Source: Acidobacteriaceae bacterium | Lineage (GTDB): Bacteria > Acidobacteriota > Terriglobia > Terriglobales > Acidobacteriaceae | Direction of reading: 5' to 3' | Length of the DNA: 64,000 nucleotides | Assembly (NCBI GenBank): GCA_003134815.1 | Contig: PLCO01000021.1 | Coordinates: forward strand, 62,001 to 126,000 | In this document: piece by piece, positions 17,370 to 24,715 of the stretch | Layout of the letters: each line of letters begins with the position of its first letter | Position numbering within the stretch: the first letter of the stretch is position 1 | Made by a program: the position numbers and the translations under genes | The notes under the pieces: generated by a model | Databases searched by the model: none | Told to the model about the DNA's origin: nothing | The model's input: the letters and a program-made list of their open reading frames with translations, nothing else

Positions 17370-18023
17370 GTGGGGACAGTAATACCGCTGGGAGATGCGT
17401 CGCGAAGGGGGCGACGGTTTGCGTGGATGACGGCGCTGATCATCGCGGCGAACGCATACGTGTTTCTGCGAGAGCTGGAGGGCGGAGACGCGTTCGTGGA
17501 TCGCTGGGCAGTGATTCCGGCGCAGATTACGAGCGGGCACGGATGGATCACCATCTTTACCGGGATGTTTATGCACGCGGGCTGGCTGCATATTTTAGGC
17601 AACATGGTTTTTCTGTGGGCGTTTGGGCCGGCGATTGAGGATGCGATGGGGCCGATTCGGTATCTGGCGTTCTATCTGATGGGCGGAGTGGTGGCGATGC
17701 TGGCGCAGGTGGCGGGAAGCCCGGGGTCGACAGTTCCCTGCCTTGGCGCGAGCGGTGCAATTGCGGCGGTGATGGGCGCATTCATCGTGACATACCCGCG
17801 GGATCGGATTCGAACGCTGGTGTGGATCTTGATCATCATCAGGGTGACGTATATTCCGGCGGTGGTGCTGATCGGGGTCTGGTTTCTGATTCAATTGCTG
17901 AGCGTGGGCTCCGTGGCAAATGTGCAGACAGGCGGAGTGGCGTATCTGGCGCATGTGGGCGGATTTGTTTTTGGAGTGTTGACGGCGCGGCTTTGGAGGA
18001 GGAGAACAGCTTACAGCTACTAG
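17370..18023 (+). CDS. Rhomboid-family intramembrane serine protease
   Basis: An inner-membrane protease that cuts other membrane proteins within the bilayer. Rhomboid signs are HAGWLHILGNMVFLWAFG (helix 2), GASGAIAAVMG with the catalytic Ser (helix 4), and AHVGGFVFG with the catalytic His (helix 6). Six hydrophobic segments are present. The frame is open to a TTG at 17163 and an ATG at 17214, but the upstream residues look unlike protein and relatives usually begin just before the IPLxD motif. I therefore prefer the GTG at 17370, with GGAAAAGG upstream. The last codons and stop lie in a CTACTAGC repeat word, so the C-terminus may be repeat-derived. Confidence 0.85.
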   Translation: MGTVIPLGDASRRGRRFAWMTALIIAANAYVFLRELEGGDAFVDRWAVIPAQITSGHGWITIFTGMFMHAGWLHILGNMVFLWAFGPAIEDAMGPIRYLAFYLMGGVVAMLAQVAGSPGSTVPCLGASGAIAAVMGAFIVTYPRDRIRTLVWILIIIRVTYIPAVVLIGVWFLIQLLSVGSVANVQTGGVAYLAHVGGFVFGVLTARLWRRRTAYSY

Positions 18024-18048
18024 CTTTCGGGTGCGGAGGCGTGAGGCA

Positions 18049-18088
18049 GTGCTATCCCAGGTCCCCAAGTGCGAGGGACCTGGGGCAC
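18049..18088. repeat. Palindromic repeat, GTGCTATCC...GGGGCAC family
   Basis: A 10-base perfect inverted repeat, CCCAGGTCCC (18056-18065) and GGGACCTGGG (18075-18084), with loop CAAGTGCGA, is flanked by GTGCTAT on the left and GCAC on the right. Related elements occur at 23641, 24565, 24632, 29291 and 53516. The loop is identical to that of the 53516 copy. Confidence 0.8.
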
Positions 18089-18148
18089 GCGGCTTGGGGC
18101 GTGCGGGGTGAGGGCGTGGGAGTAGACTTTCCTTCCGGGAGGTGAACT

Positions 18149-18574
18149 ATGCGTTTGCGCGTTGCTGTTGTGTTGCTGATCGCTTGCTCAGTTGCTTTGG
18201 TCTCCGCGCAGAAGACCCGATTCGGACAAGGGCCTCCGAAAGCCAAGGATGGTGTCGACTACCCAATCAAGATTCATGTCTCCGGAATTCATCTCAGGAA
18301 AGACTGTAGTCTTGGCGAGACGAGTGGAACGGGGTATACGACGTGCAACGACATGATCTATGCCGATGCGCAACTCGGCGGGCAGAAGATCGAATTGAGA
18401 GGGTTCCAGATCTGGAATCCGGGGCACGCAATTCTCCTTGTTCCCGCGGATTACCAGGCTCGACTCGTGAAAGCGCCGCATCCAGCGGGCCCGAACCCGA
18501 TCGGTACCGAGTATGAGTTGTTGATGCCGGATCGCACGATCTGGCGCTCGACCGTGACCGGTATTTCCGAGTAG
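18149..18574 (+). CDS. Small secreted protein of unknown function
   Basis: A 141-residue protein with a clear signal peptide (RLRVAVVLLIACSVALVSAQ). The mature part is beta-rich with two cysteines (DCSLG and TTCND) that could pair. VDYPIKIHVSGIH and AILLVPADYQARL are recognisable strand patterns, but I know no named family. GGAGGTGAACT stands just before the ATG. It sits alone on the plus strand between the repeat element and trmD. Confidence 0.65.
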   Translation: MRLRVAVVLLIACSVALVSAQKTRFGQGPPKAKDGVDYPIKIHVSGIHLRKDCSLGETSGTGYTTCNDMIYADAQLGGQKIELRGFQIWNPGHAILLVPADYQARLVKAPHPAGPNPIGTEYELLMPDRTIWRSTVTGISE

Positions 18575-18632
18575 CGAAGCCGCCGAGCCGCGATTGCGCG
18601 GAAGTGCGCCGTCTGCCTTTATGATCGTCGGT

Positions 18633-19514
18633 ATGCGGTTCGAAATTGTGACCATCTTTCCGGGGTTTTTTGAGAGCGTGTTTGCGCACGGGATTGTGCG
18701 CCGCGCCTTGAAGGAGGGATTGGTGACGGTGGAGGCGCACGATTTGCGGGAGTATGCGCATGACCGGCACCGAACGGTGGACGACCGTCCGTTTGGCGGC
18801 GGCGAGGGGATGGTGCTGAAGCCGGAGCCGCTGGCGGAGGCGCTGGAGAAGCTGGGGATAAAGAGAGGACGTCGGGAATCAGGGACTGAGGGACTAGGGA
18901 CAAAGGGACTGGGAACTGAGGGACTCGGGTCTGACGGACCAGAAACCAGGGACTCAAAGTCCAGAGTGATTTTGTTGTCGGCGCAGGGGCAGCTATTTAC
19001 GCAGGCTGTGGCGCGGGAGCTGGCGACGCTGGAGCGCGTGGTGCTGATTTGCGGGCGGTACGAGGGCGTGGACGAGCGCGTGAGCGAGCTTTATTGCGAC
19101 ATGGAGCTGTCGGTTGGAGACTATGTGCTAAGCGGGGGCGAGCTGGCGGCGGCGGTGGTGGTGGATGCGACGATGCGGCTGATTCCCGGCGTGCTGGGCA
19201 ACGAGGCTTCAGGCGAGTTTGAGAGCTTTGGCGCGGCGGATGCGGAGATCGACGCGGATGTGGAGGGGGTTCCGCGATCGCAGCATGGAGCGGGAGGGCT
19301 GCTGGATTATCCGCAGTACACGCGGCCGGCGGAGTTTGGCGGGCTGCGCGCGCCGGAGGTGCTGATGAACGGCGATCACGCGGAGATCAGGCGCTGGCGG
19401 CGGGAACAGCAGTTGCGCAAGACGTTGAAGAATCGTCCGGAGCTGCTTGAGCGCGCGGCGCTGAGCGTGGAGGACCAGAGACTGCTTGCGGTCATCCGCG
19501 CCGAGGAGGAATGA
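18633..19514 (+). CDS. trmD: tRNA (guanine-37-N1)-methyltransferase
   Basis: TrmD methylates G37 of tRNAs with S-adenosylmethionine and prevents +1 frameshifts; it uses a trefoil-knot fold. Seen are MRFEIVTIFPGFF, the HRTVDDRPFGGGEGMVLKPEPL segment, LICGRYEGVDERV and the SIGDYVLSGGEL-like SVGDYVLSGGEL. The C-terminal domain has DYPQYTRP and VLMNGDHAEIRRWR. An in-frame ~30-residue insert, rich in Gly, Thr, Glu and Leu, interrupts the protein at about residues 80-110 and is encoded by a DNA word repeat. Total length is 293 against about 240-250 usually. An ATG at 18621 would add four residues. Confidence 0.93.
   Translation: MRFEIVTIFPGFFESVFAHGIVRRALKEGLVTVEAHDLREYAHDRHRTVDDRPFGGGEGMVLKPEPLAEALEKLGIKRGRRESGTEGLGTKGLGTEGLGSDGPETRDSKSRVILLSAQGQLFTQAVARELATLERVVLICGRYEGVDERVSELYCDMELSVGDYVLSGGELAAAVVVDATMRLIPGVLGNEASGEFESFGAADAEIDADVEGVPRSQHGAGGLLDYPQYTRPAEFGGLRAPEVLMNGDHAEIRRWRREQQLRKTLKNRPELLERAALSVEDQRLLAVIRAEEE
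18875..18958. repeat. GGGACT word repeat inside trmD
   Basis: Within the trmD reading frame, words such as GGGACTGAGG, GGGACTAGGG, GGGACAAAGG and GGGACTCGGG follow one another in loose tandem. The reading frame stays open and encodes GTEGLGTKGLGTEGLGSDG. The sequence style is that of an intergenic repeat rather than of a protein-coding segment. Confidence 0.75.
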
Positions 19515-20087
19515 GTGGGTACGATGACGCTTCAAGCAGCCGCGGTTGTCGAGCTCGTCGTGGGGTACGCGCTATTCTCGCTAGCGCTCTATAAGCCCGC
19601 GAGTCTTTCACGGGGGCAGAAGAAGGTGGTCCGGGCCCCCGCTTCTCGTTGGGGCATTGTTCTGCAAACAGTGGGGTTCGCGTTCGCATGGGCGTATGTG
19701 CGGCCGGATGGCTTTCTGAAATCGGCACCAGAGTTGGTCATTGCCATGATCCTTGTGCCGGCGGCGGTTGGGCTGACGTGGTGGGCTACGCGCCATTTGG
19801 GCAAACAGTGGCGGTATGAGGCGGCGCTGAGCGAAGACCACGAGTTGATTCGCACGGGGCCGTAGCGCTGGATCCGAAACCCAATTTATGCCTCGATGTT
19901 GGGCATGACGATGGCGACATTGGCTGCGTGGACCTGGTGGCCGATGGGAATCGCGTCCCTGGTCTTCTTCCTGGCCGGGGCCGAGGTGAGGGTTCGCGCC
20001 GAGGAGAGGCTGCTGGCCGAGCGGTTTGGAGCTGAGTTCGCCGAGTATCGGCAGACAACGTGGGCCTTTATCCCGTTTGTTTGGTGA
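19515..20087 (+). pseudogene. Isoprenylcysteine-methyltransferase-like membrane protein, interrupted by an amber codon
   Basis: A phospholipid/isoprenylcysteine methyltransferase-type membrane protein of about 190 residues. The first part (to 19865) has three hydrophobic segments and ends ELIRTGP; then TAG at 19863-19865 stands where this family has Tyr in its GPYRxxRHPxY motif; the same frame continues RWIRNPIYASMLGM, another membrane segment, and ends with EERLLAERFGAEFAEYRQTTWAFIP, the usual C-terminus. One base change (TAC or TAT to TAG) explains it. No frameshift is present. Readthrough or a sequencing error would restore a normal protein. The GTG at 19515 abuts the trmD stop. Confidence 0.75.
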
Positions 20088-20261
20088 CTGCTCTTGGGAA
20101 GAACGAGCCATCGAGGCTGAAAATTCGAGTTGAAATTTGGGGCGAACTTAGGAGGGACCGGAGGGATGCTGAACTGAAGGTAAGGCTTTCCTGAGGGCGA
20201 GCCGGTTGGGTTCGACCATTTGGACATTCAGACGCAGCATCCCGACGGGGTTGGCGCGAGG

Positions 20262-20651
20262 TTAGCGAGTGATGTTGAGAACGAGGTTCATGTCGACGGG
20301 GGTTGGCTCGCTGTCCACAGTTCCGGGCTTGAAGTGGAACTCGCGGACGGTTTCGATGACGCGGGCGTCCCAGAACTTGCTGAAGGACTTGGTGACCTGG
20401 ATGTTTTCAGGCTGGCCCTTTGCGTTGATAGTGAGGGAGAGATCGACTTGAGCGTCGCTTGGAATAGCGTCGATCGAGTAGCCGACGGGAACATTGAGGC
20501 TGGCGGAGTTGACGAGGACCGGCTCAGTGACGCCGGTGCTTACGCGAATGGGGGTTGGGGCAGAGGCGTCGTCCACGGGTGTGCTGGCAAAAGCCGCTGC
20601 AGGGAGAACGAGCGAGGAGAGCAGAGTGCTGATCGCAAGTATACGGCGCAT
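20262..20651 (-). CDS. Secreted TonB-C-terminal-like protein
   Basis: A 129-residue exported protein with signal peptide RRILAISTLLSSLVLPAAAFA and a single domain resembling the TonB C-terminus: VDLSLTINAKGQPENIQVTKS, FWDARVIETVREFHFKPG and a final VLNI strand. There is no membrane anchor beyond the signal peptide and no proline-rich linker, so it cannot act as a classic energy transducer; a periplasmic binding role is more likely. GGAGG lies eight bases before the ATG. It has a good promoter and an overlapping palindrome upstream. Confidence 0.75.
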   Translation of the reverse strand: MRRILAISTLLSSLVLPAAAFASTPVDDASAPTPIRVSTGVTEPVLVNSASLNVPVGYSIDAIPSDAQVDLSLTINAKGQPENIQVTKSFSKFWDARVIETVREFHFKPGTVDSEPTPVDMNLVLNITR

Positions 20652-20667
20652 AAAGTACCTCCATGGC

Positions 20668-20716
20668 GACTATAGTCACCGTCACTATTTTTAGCCTAAC
20701 GCTATACGATTGTCAA
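20668..20716 (-). promoter_or_regulatory. Promoter with palindromic operator-like site
   Basis: Read on the minus strand, TTGACA (20711-20716) and TAAAAA (20688-20693) are 17 bases apart. The perfect palindrome GACTATAGTC (20668-20677) lies just downstream of the expected start point and 16 bases before the ATG, a position suited to repression. The regulator is unknown. Confidence 0.55.
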
Positions 20717-20910
20717 TAACAAAATCTGAATTTTTATTTTTCAACTACTAAAACGCAATAGAACAGTCGAATTGTTAAATTAATCCAATAATTTGACGAG
20801 GTTTTCCACAGGGCGGGGCGTGACGCACAATGGGAAAGGCAACGCGCTTCGACGCTGTGGCGGCGGAGTAAGGGATCTTGAGCCGCGCGAGAGTGCGGGA
20901 TTGAGCGGCG

Positions 20911-21378
20911 CTAGAAGGGTTTTACGGGCTCGGGCTGGACGGAGTTGATTTGGCCAATGGCGATGGCGGCGAGGTAAAAGTTTTCGCCGCGGGTGGGCGA
21001 GCCAGCAATACGGCGGAGCATTGCGAGCTGGCCGGCGTGGGTGAGCGCATCAGCAACTGGGCCCTGCATGAGCCGGTCGATAGAGGCATGCACCTTAGAG
21101 GACGACGCGAGATAGGCGTCAAAGGCGGAGAGTGCGGCGAAGAAGCGCTGCTGCTCCTGCGGCCATGCGAGGGGTTGAGAGTTGTGCCAGGCGGGATTGC
21201 CCTGAGCCATGGAGAGCGCCCAGTTGAAAAGGTCGCCCATGTGGGCGAGGATCTGCACAGGGCGGCGGCCGGCGCTGTCGAAGTTGGCGAAGGATTCAGG
21301 AGCGTATTCCAAGGCGCGAACGGTGCGGTAGGCCAGTGTTGCAAGGGTGTGGCGGAGCAATTCTCGATTTTCATCCAT
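20911..21378 (-). CDS. DinB-like four-helix protein
   Basis: A 155-residue protein of the DinB/damage-inducible type. The first ligand region is VQILAHMGDLFNWALSMA, and a C-terminal THAGQLAMLRRIAGSPTRGENFYLA fits the last helix of a DinB subfamily. The ATG at 21378 was chosen because the upstream in-frame residues look unlike protein. No strong ribosome site is visible. It diverges from rplS. The function is unknown. Confidence 0.68.
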   Translation of the reverse strand: MDENRELLRHTLATLAYRTVRALEYAPESFANFDSAGRRPVQILAHMGDLFNWALSMAQGNPAWHNSQPLAWPQEQQRFFAALSAFDAYLASSSKVHASIDRLMQGPVADALTHAGQLAMLRRIAGSPTRGENFYLAAIAIGQINSVQPEPVKPF

Positions 21379-21503
21379 GGCGGAACTATAACGCACGGGT
21401 ACGGCAGAATGCGCCTCAAAAAAGTCGAGGATGTGGAGCGATAGGCAGAGCGCGGGAATGTTTGATAAACTGAGGGTTCTGACTTCAATCGCAGGAAAAT
21501 AAC

Positions 21504-21875
21504 ATGTCAATTCATCCCGTAATGCAGCGCCTGGCTGACAAGCTGAAGCGCACCGATTTGCCGGCGTTTGTGCCCGGCGACCAGATTCGCGTTCAAGTGA
21601 GGATCAAAGAAGGCGATAAAGAGCGGCTGCAGGCCTTTGAGGGCCTGGTGATCGCCATTAACCGCGGGCCGCAGGGGACATTTACGGTGCGCAAGATGAG
21701 CTTTGGGCAGGGAGTGGAGCGCATCTTCCCTTTCAACTCCAAAGTGGTGGACAAGGTGGAGCTGGTGCGCAGCTACAAAGTGCGGCGGGCAAAGCTGTTT
21801 TACCTGCGCGGGCTGCGCGGCAAAGCAGCTCGGCTGAAGGAAGTGGACCGCGCGACAGGCAAAGTGCGGGTGTAA
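21504..21875 (+). CDS. rplS: 50S ribosomal protein L19
   Basis: L19 lies at the interface of the ribosomal subunits. The 123-residue product is normal in length and shows [50 protein letters not shown] and [27 protein letters not shown] precedes the ATG. It retains the gene order trmD-rplS-rnhB though separated from trmD by 2 kb of unrelated genes. A clear terminator follows. Confidence 0.96.
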   Translation: MSIHPVMQRLADKLKRTDLPAFVPGDQIRVQVRIKEGDKERLQAFEGLVIAINRGPQGTFTVRKMSFGQGVERIFPFNSKVVDKVELVRSYKVRRAKLFYLRGLRGKAARLKEVDRATGKVRV

Positions 21876-21945
21876 GAAAGACAGTGGATAGTGGTTAGTT
21901 CTCCCGCGATCGCGGGAAGTGAAGGATGATTTGGAACGCAAAAGA

Positions 21946-21969
21946 ACCCCGGCTTTGGCCGGGGTTTTT
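21946..21969 (+). terminator. Rho-independent terminator after rplS
   Basis: The stem ACCCCGGC with loop TTTG pairs with GCCGGGGT and is followed by a run of T. It lies 70 bases after the rplS stop. A separate perfect 14-base palindrome, CCCGCGATCGCGGG, stands just before it at 21903-21916. Confidence 0.85.
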
Positions 21970-22115
21970 GCTGCGCGCGGTTCCCTGCACCGCGCGGCTA
22001 ATTTCAAAGGCGGCGCCAACACGATTAAATGTCTGAACTGCGGCGCGGCGAGCTTGATTTGCTGGCGGCGCGCAGCGTGAGCGTTTCGCTAACTCACTCG
22101 CGGGCTGTCGAGAAT

Positions 22116-22388
22116 TCACTCGCTGGTTGTGGGATCGATTACGGAGCGGACCTGGGCAACGGAGTTTGCGGGGAATCCTCCCTGCTGGGCGTGCTCGCGA
22201 ACTGTAGCCTCGTCGGGCGCGATGTAGATGCAGTAAATTTTGTTGTCGGTGACGTAGCTCTGGAGCCACTGGATGCGCGGCCCCATGGACTGAATCACGC
22301 CGCAGGATTTCTGCGAGATGGCGTGCAGTTGATCCGGGGTCAGTTTTCCGCATTCAGGGATTTCCCGCTCGATGACAAACTTCGGCAT
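22116..22388 (-). CDS. DUF4242-domain small protein
   Basis: A 90-residue soluble protein with a ferredoxin-like pattern: PKFVIEREIPECGKLTPDQLHAISQKS and IQWLQSYVTDNKIYCIYIAPDEATVREHAQQGGFPAN. These are the DUF4242 landmarks; some members bind nickel. The ATG at 22388 follows GGAGGG by nine bases. An upstream in-frame extension to 22493 lacks a ribosome site. It diverges from the monooxygenase-like gene that follows. Confidence 0.8.
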   Translation of the reverse strand: MPKFVIEREIPECGKLTPDQLHAISQKSCGVIQSMGPRIQWLQSYVTDNKIYCIYIAPDEATVREHAQQGGFPANSVAQVRSVIDPTTSE

Positions 22389-22465
22389 TTCCGATGACCC
22401 TCCTGTGTTGATGAGTAGGCTAACATCCTGCTGCGACCTATTCGTTTCTTTTCTATACTGTTCGC

Positions 22466-22834
22466 ATGGCGATTGCAGCGACACCGGCGGCACCGTACTA
22501 TGCGGTGATTTTTACTTCCCTGCGGACGGAAGGCGAGAACGGCTACGGGAAGATGGCGGAGGCGATGGAAAAACTGGCGGCGACGCATCCGGGATTTCTG
22601 GGGATCGAGTCGGCGCGGGATGGGCTGGGAATCACGGTGTCTTATTGGGAGAGCCTGGAGTCGATTGCGGCGTGGAAGCAGAACGCGCGGCATCTGGTGG
22701 CGCAGGAGCGGGGACGCGATGTTTGGTACGAGGAGTTCAAAGTGCGGGTGTGCCGCGTGGAGCGCGACTATGGTTTCGAGCGGACGGGTTCGAGCAAGGA
22801 TGATCGATTGATGTCCGGCTTTTCCACGCGATGA
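22466..22834 (+). CDS. Antibiotic biosynthesis monooxygenase (ABM) family protein
   Basis: A 122-residue protein of the dimeric alpha+beta barrel ABM fold. The typical run is YYAVIFTSLRTEGENGYGKMAEAMEKLAATHPGF, then LGIESARDGLGITVSYWESLESIAAWKQNARH. Despite the name, members of this subgroup are mostly uncharacterised cofactor-free or heme-related enzymes. No catalytic assignment can be made here. It lies 41 bases before rnhB on the same strand. Confidence 0.85.
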   Translation: MAIAATPAAPYYAVIFTSLRTEGENGYGKMAEAMEKLAATHPGFLGIESARDGLGITVSYWESLESIAAWKQNARHLVAQERGRDVWYEEFKVRVCRVERDYGFERTGSSKDDRLMSGFSTR

Positions 22835-22874
22835 TTCCGCCAGAAGTGCATGCGGACATTCTTATACTGTGTGT

Positions 22875-23540
22875 ATGGTCAGGTCTGCGCGGACTCCGGT
22901 GTGCGGATGGGCGCTGGAGAACGCGGCACGGCGGGACGGAGCGCGGCGCATTGCCGGCCTCGATGAGGTGGGGCGCGGACCGATGTTCGGGCCGGTGGTT
23001 GCGGCGGCGGTGATTTTTCCCGAAGGATGCCGTCTGCCGGGGCTGACGGACTCAAAACAACTGACAGAAAAGCAAAGGAACGAATTTGACGCGATGATTC
23101 GCGTTGAGGCAGTGGCGTGGGCGATTGCGGCGGTTGACGTGGAGACGATCGACCGGATCAATATCCGACGGGCGTCGCTGTTGGCAATGCGGATGGCGGT
23201 GGAGCAACTGGCGGCGAGGGCGGTTTCGACGGGACCCGATTCGCTATCGCCCGACTATTTGCTGATTGACGGGCGCGACACGATTGAGTGGCCGTGCGCG
23301 CAGCAGGCGGTGATCGGCGGCGACGCGCGGAGCGTTTCGATTGCGGCGGCGAGCGTGCTGGCGAAGGTGTATCGAGACCGGATGCTGGTGGAACTGGATG
23401 CGGTGTATCCGGGATATGGGCTGGCGCGGCATAAGGGCTACTGCTCACAGGAACATATGGAGGCGCTTAGGCGGCTGGGACCGACGCCGCTGCACCGGAA
23501 GAGCTACGCGCCGGTGGCGCAGAGGATGTTATTTGAGTAA
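22875..23540 (+). CDS. rnhB: Ribonuclease HII
   Basis: RNase HII cuts RNA in RNA-DNA hybrids and removes single ribonucleotides from DNA. The catalytic DE pair is in AGLDEVGRGPMFGPVVAAAV, further acidic residues are in LLIDGRDT, and the motif AAASVLAKVYRDRMLVEL is diagnostic. The C-terminus has the typical YGLARHKGY and HRKSYAPVAQ. A start at the ATG 22875 gives 221 residues; a GTG at 22869 is also in frame. Its place after rplS is standard. Confidence 0.95.
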   Translation: MVRSARTPVCGWALENAARRDGARRIAGLDEVGRGPMFGPVVAAAVIFPEGCRLPGLTDSKQLTEKQRNEFDAMIRVEAVAWAIAAVDVETIDRINIRRASLLAMRMAVEQLAARAVSTGPDSLSPDYLLIDGRDTIEWPCAQQAVIGGDARSVSIAAASVLAKVYRDRMLVELDAVYPGYGLARHKGYCSQEHMEALRRLGPTPLHRKSYAPVAQRMLFE

Positions 23541-23632
23541 GGCAGCGGAGTTAGCGGTGTTAGCGGTGTTAGCGGGGTTAGCGGCGCTAGCGGAGTTGGC
23601 GGGGTTAGTAAGTCGGCAAGTTGGCGGTTGAT
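23541..23632. repeat. GTTAGCGGN word array
   Basis: Immediately after the rnhB stop, a nine-base word GTTAGCGGN is repeated about seven times with drift (GTTAGCGGT, GTTAGCGGG, GCTAGCGGA, GTTGGCGGG). There are no spacers, so this is not CRISPR. Confidence 0.8.
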
Positions 23633-23640
23633 TTGGATTG

Positions 23641-23694
23641 GTGCTATCCCACCCTAGCGGCAAGAAACAAAGACGCCGCAAGGATGGGGCAACC
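23641..23694. repeat. Palindromic repeat, GTGCTATCC...GGGGCA family
   Basis: The element begins GTGCTATCCCACCC and ends AAGGATGGGGCAACC. Its arms AGCGGC and GCCGC, plus CCCACCCT and AGGATGGGG, pair imperfectly around an A-rich loop. The ends match those of the copies at 18049 and 24565. Confidence 0.7.
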
Positions 23695-23700
23695 TGAGAT

Positions 23701-23801
23701 TTAGCGGGTTAGCAAGTTGGCCGTCCGCTCCGCAGACGTGTTGGCGAGTTAGCGGTCCGCGGCGCGGACGTGTTGGCGAGTTAGCAAGTTAGCGAGTTAG
23801 T
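23701..23801. repeat. GTTAGC array with GTCCGC...GCGGAC hairpins
   Basis: Words GTTAGC and AAGTTGGC alternate with two short hairpins: GTCCGCTCCGCAGAC (23723-23737) and the near-perfect GTCCGCGGCGCGGAC (23755-23769), each followed by GTGTTGGCGAGTTAGC. The same composite unit recurs at 24459-24561 on the other side of msrQ. Confidence 0.8.
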
Positions 23802-23817
23802 GGGAGACGGAGATAGT

Positions 23818-24438
23818 TCAGGCAGGGGTTGTCGGCTGCGCTTTGCGGCGATTGCGCCAGGCGAGGACGGGGCGCGCAAGGAGAAGCGCGGCGATGACGA
23901 CGGTCATTGCGAGCGGCGTGAGTACGCCGGGCTTCATTTGCCACCAGTAGTGAGCCACTCCACAAATAGCTGCGACGTAGATGAGCATGTGCAGGCGGTT
24001 CCAGTTTTTGCCGCCGAGCTTGCGGATGGCCCACGCGGTTGACGTGAGTGCGAGAGGCAACAGCGACAAATAAGCGGCTACGCCGGCGGTGATGTAGCGG
24101 CGGCGAGCTATGTCCGCAAGCATGGCATGCAGATCGAAGCTGTTGTAGAGCGCAACCCAGGTGAGCATGTGGAGCGTGGCGTAGAAGAAGGCGAAGAGGC
24201 CGACGAGGCGGCGGAACTTGATGAGCCAGGCGAGTTTTGGAATGAGGCGGCGGAGCGGCGAGATCGCCAGCGTAATGGCAAGGAGCCGCAGCGTGGTGCG
24301 GCCGGTGGCGTAGGCGATTGCGCCGGTGGCGTTGGGGCCGAGGTTGTTTGTGAATGCTCCCCATACGAGCCAGCAGAAGGGTGCGAGGCAGGCGATCCAG
24401 ACGAGGACTTTGAGAACGATGAGAGTAAGGCGGTTCAT
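23818..24438 (-). CDS. msrQ: MsrQ heme-binding membrane subunit
   Basis: MsrQ is the b-type-cytochrome membrane partner that passes electrons from the respiratory chain to MsrP for repair of oxidised methionine in envelope proteins. The 206-residue product has about six hydrophobic segments. Heme-ligand-like His are in YATLHMLTWVAL and in WNRLHMLIYVAAICGVAHYWW, matching the YedZ/MsrQ pattern. The ATG at 24438 is preferred; a TTG three codons upstream is possible. It lies downstream of msrP on the same strand, but a 277-base repeat-filled gap separates them, unlike the tight pairing usual elsewhere. Confidence 0.9.
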   Translation of the reverse strand: MNRLTLIVLKVLVWIACLAPFCWLVWGAFTNNLGPNATGAIAYATGRTTLRLLAITLAISPLRRLIPKLAWLIKFRRLVGLFAFFYATLHMLTWVALYNSFDLHAMLADIARRRYITAGVAAYLSLLPLALTSTAWAIRKLGGKNWNRLHMLIYVAAICGVAHYWWQMKPGVLTPLAMTVVIAALLLARPVLAWRNRRKAQPTTPA

Positions 24439-24458
24439 AGGGAGCAAGGCAGCGATGG

Positions 24459-24561
24459 AGCAAGTTAGTGGGTTAACAAGTTGACGATTTGGCGAGTTGG
24501 CAAGTTAGCCGTCCGCTACGCGGACGTGTTGGCGAGTTGGCGGGTTAGCGATCGATTGGCG
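24459..24561. repeat. GTTAGC array with hairpin, second copy
   Basis: Words AAGTTAG, GGCGAGTTGGC and GTTAGC surround GTCCGCTACGCGGAC (24511-24525), followed by GTGTTGGCGAGTTGGC. It has the same orientation as the array at 23701-23801, so msrQ is bracketed by direct copies. Confidence 0.8.
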
Positions 24562-24564
24562 TTT

Positions 24565-24620
24565 GTGGTATCCGACCCTTGCCGCAAAAACAAGTGCGCG
24601 GAAAGGATGGGGGCACCCGG
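24565..24620. repeat. Palindromic repeat, GTGGTATCC...GGGGGCACCC
   Basis: The left end is GTGGTATCCGACCC, the right end AAGGATGGGGGCACCC, with an A-rich middle. It is a degenerate copy of the family seen at 18049 and 23641. Confidence 0.65.
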
Positions 24621-24631
24621 CATAGTTCGTG

Positions 24632-24672
24632 CGATCCCCGGTCCCCGAATGCATGGGACCGGGGCACCCAGA
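24632..24672. repeat. Palindromic repeat, CCCCGGTCCC stem
   Basis: A perfect 10-base inverted repeat, CCCCGGTCCC (24636-24645) and GGGACCGGGG (24655-24664), with loop CGAATGCAT, is followed by CACCCAGACATG. It has the same architecture as the copies at 18049, 29291 and 53516. Confidence 0.8.
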
Positions 24673-24715
24673 CATGTTAGCGGAGTGCGTTTTAGCCGGG
24701 CCAGCAGGCTTCGCA

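Noticed and set aside
23541-24561. CRISPR array
   Set aside because: The repeats are short words in loose tandem with no unique spacers of uniform length and no cas genes nearby.
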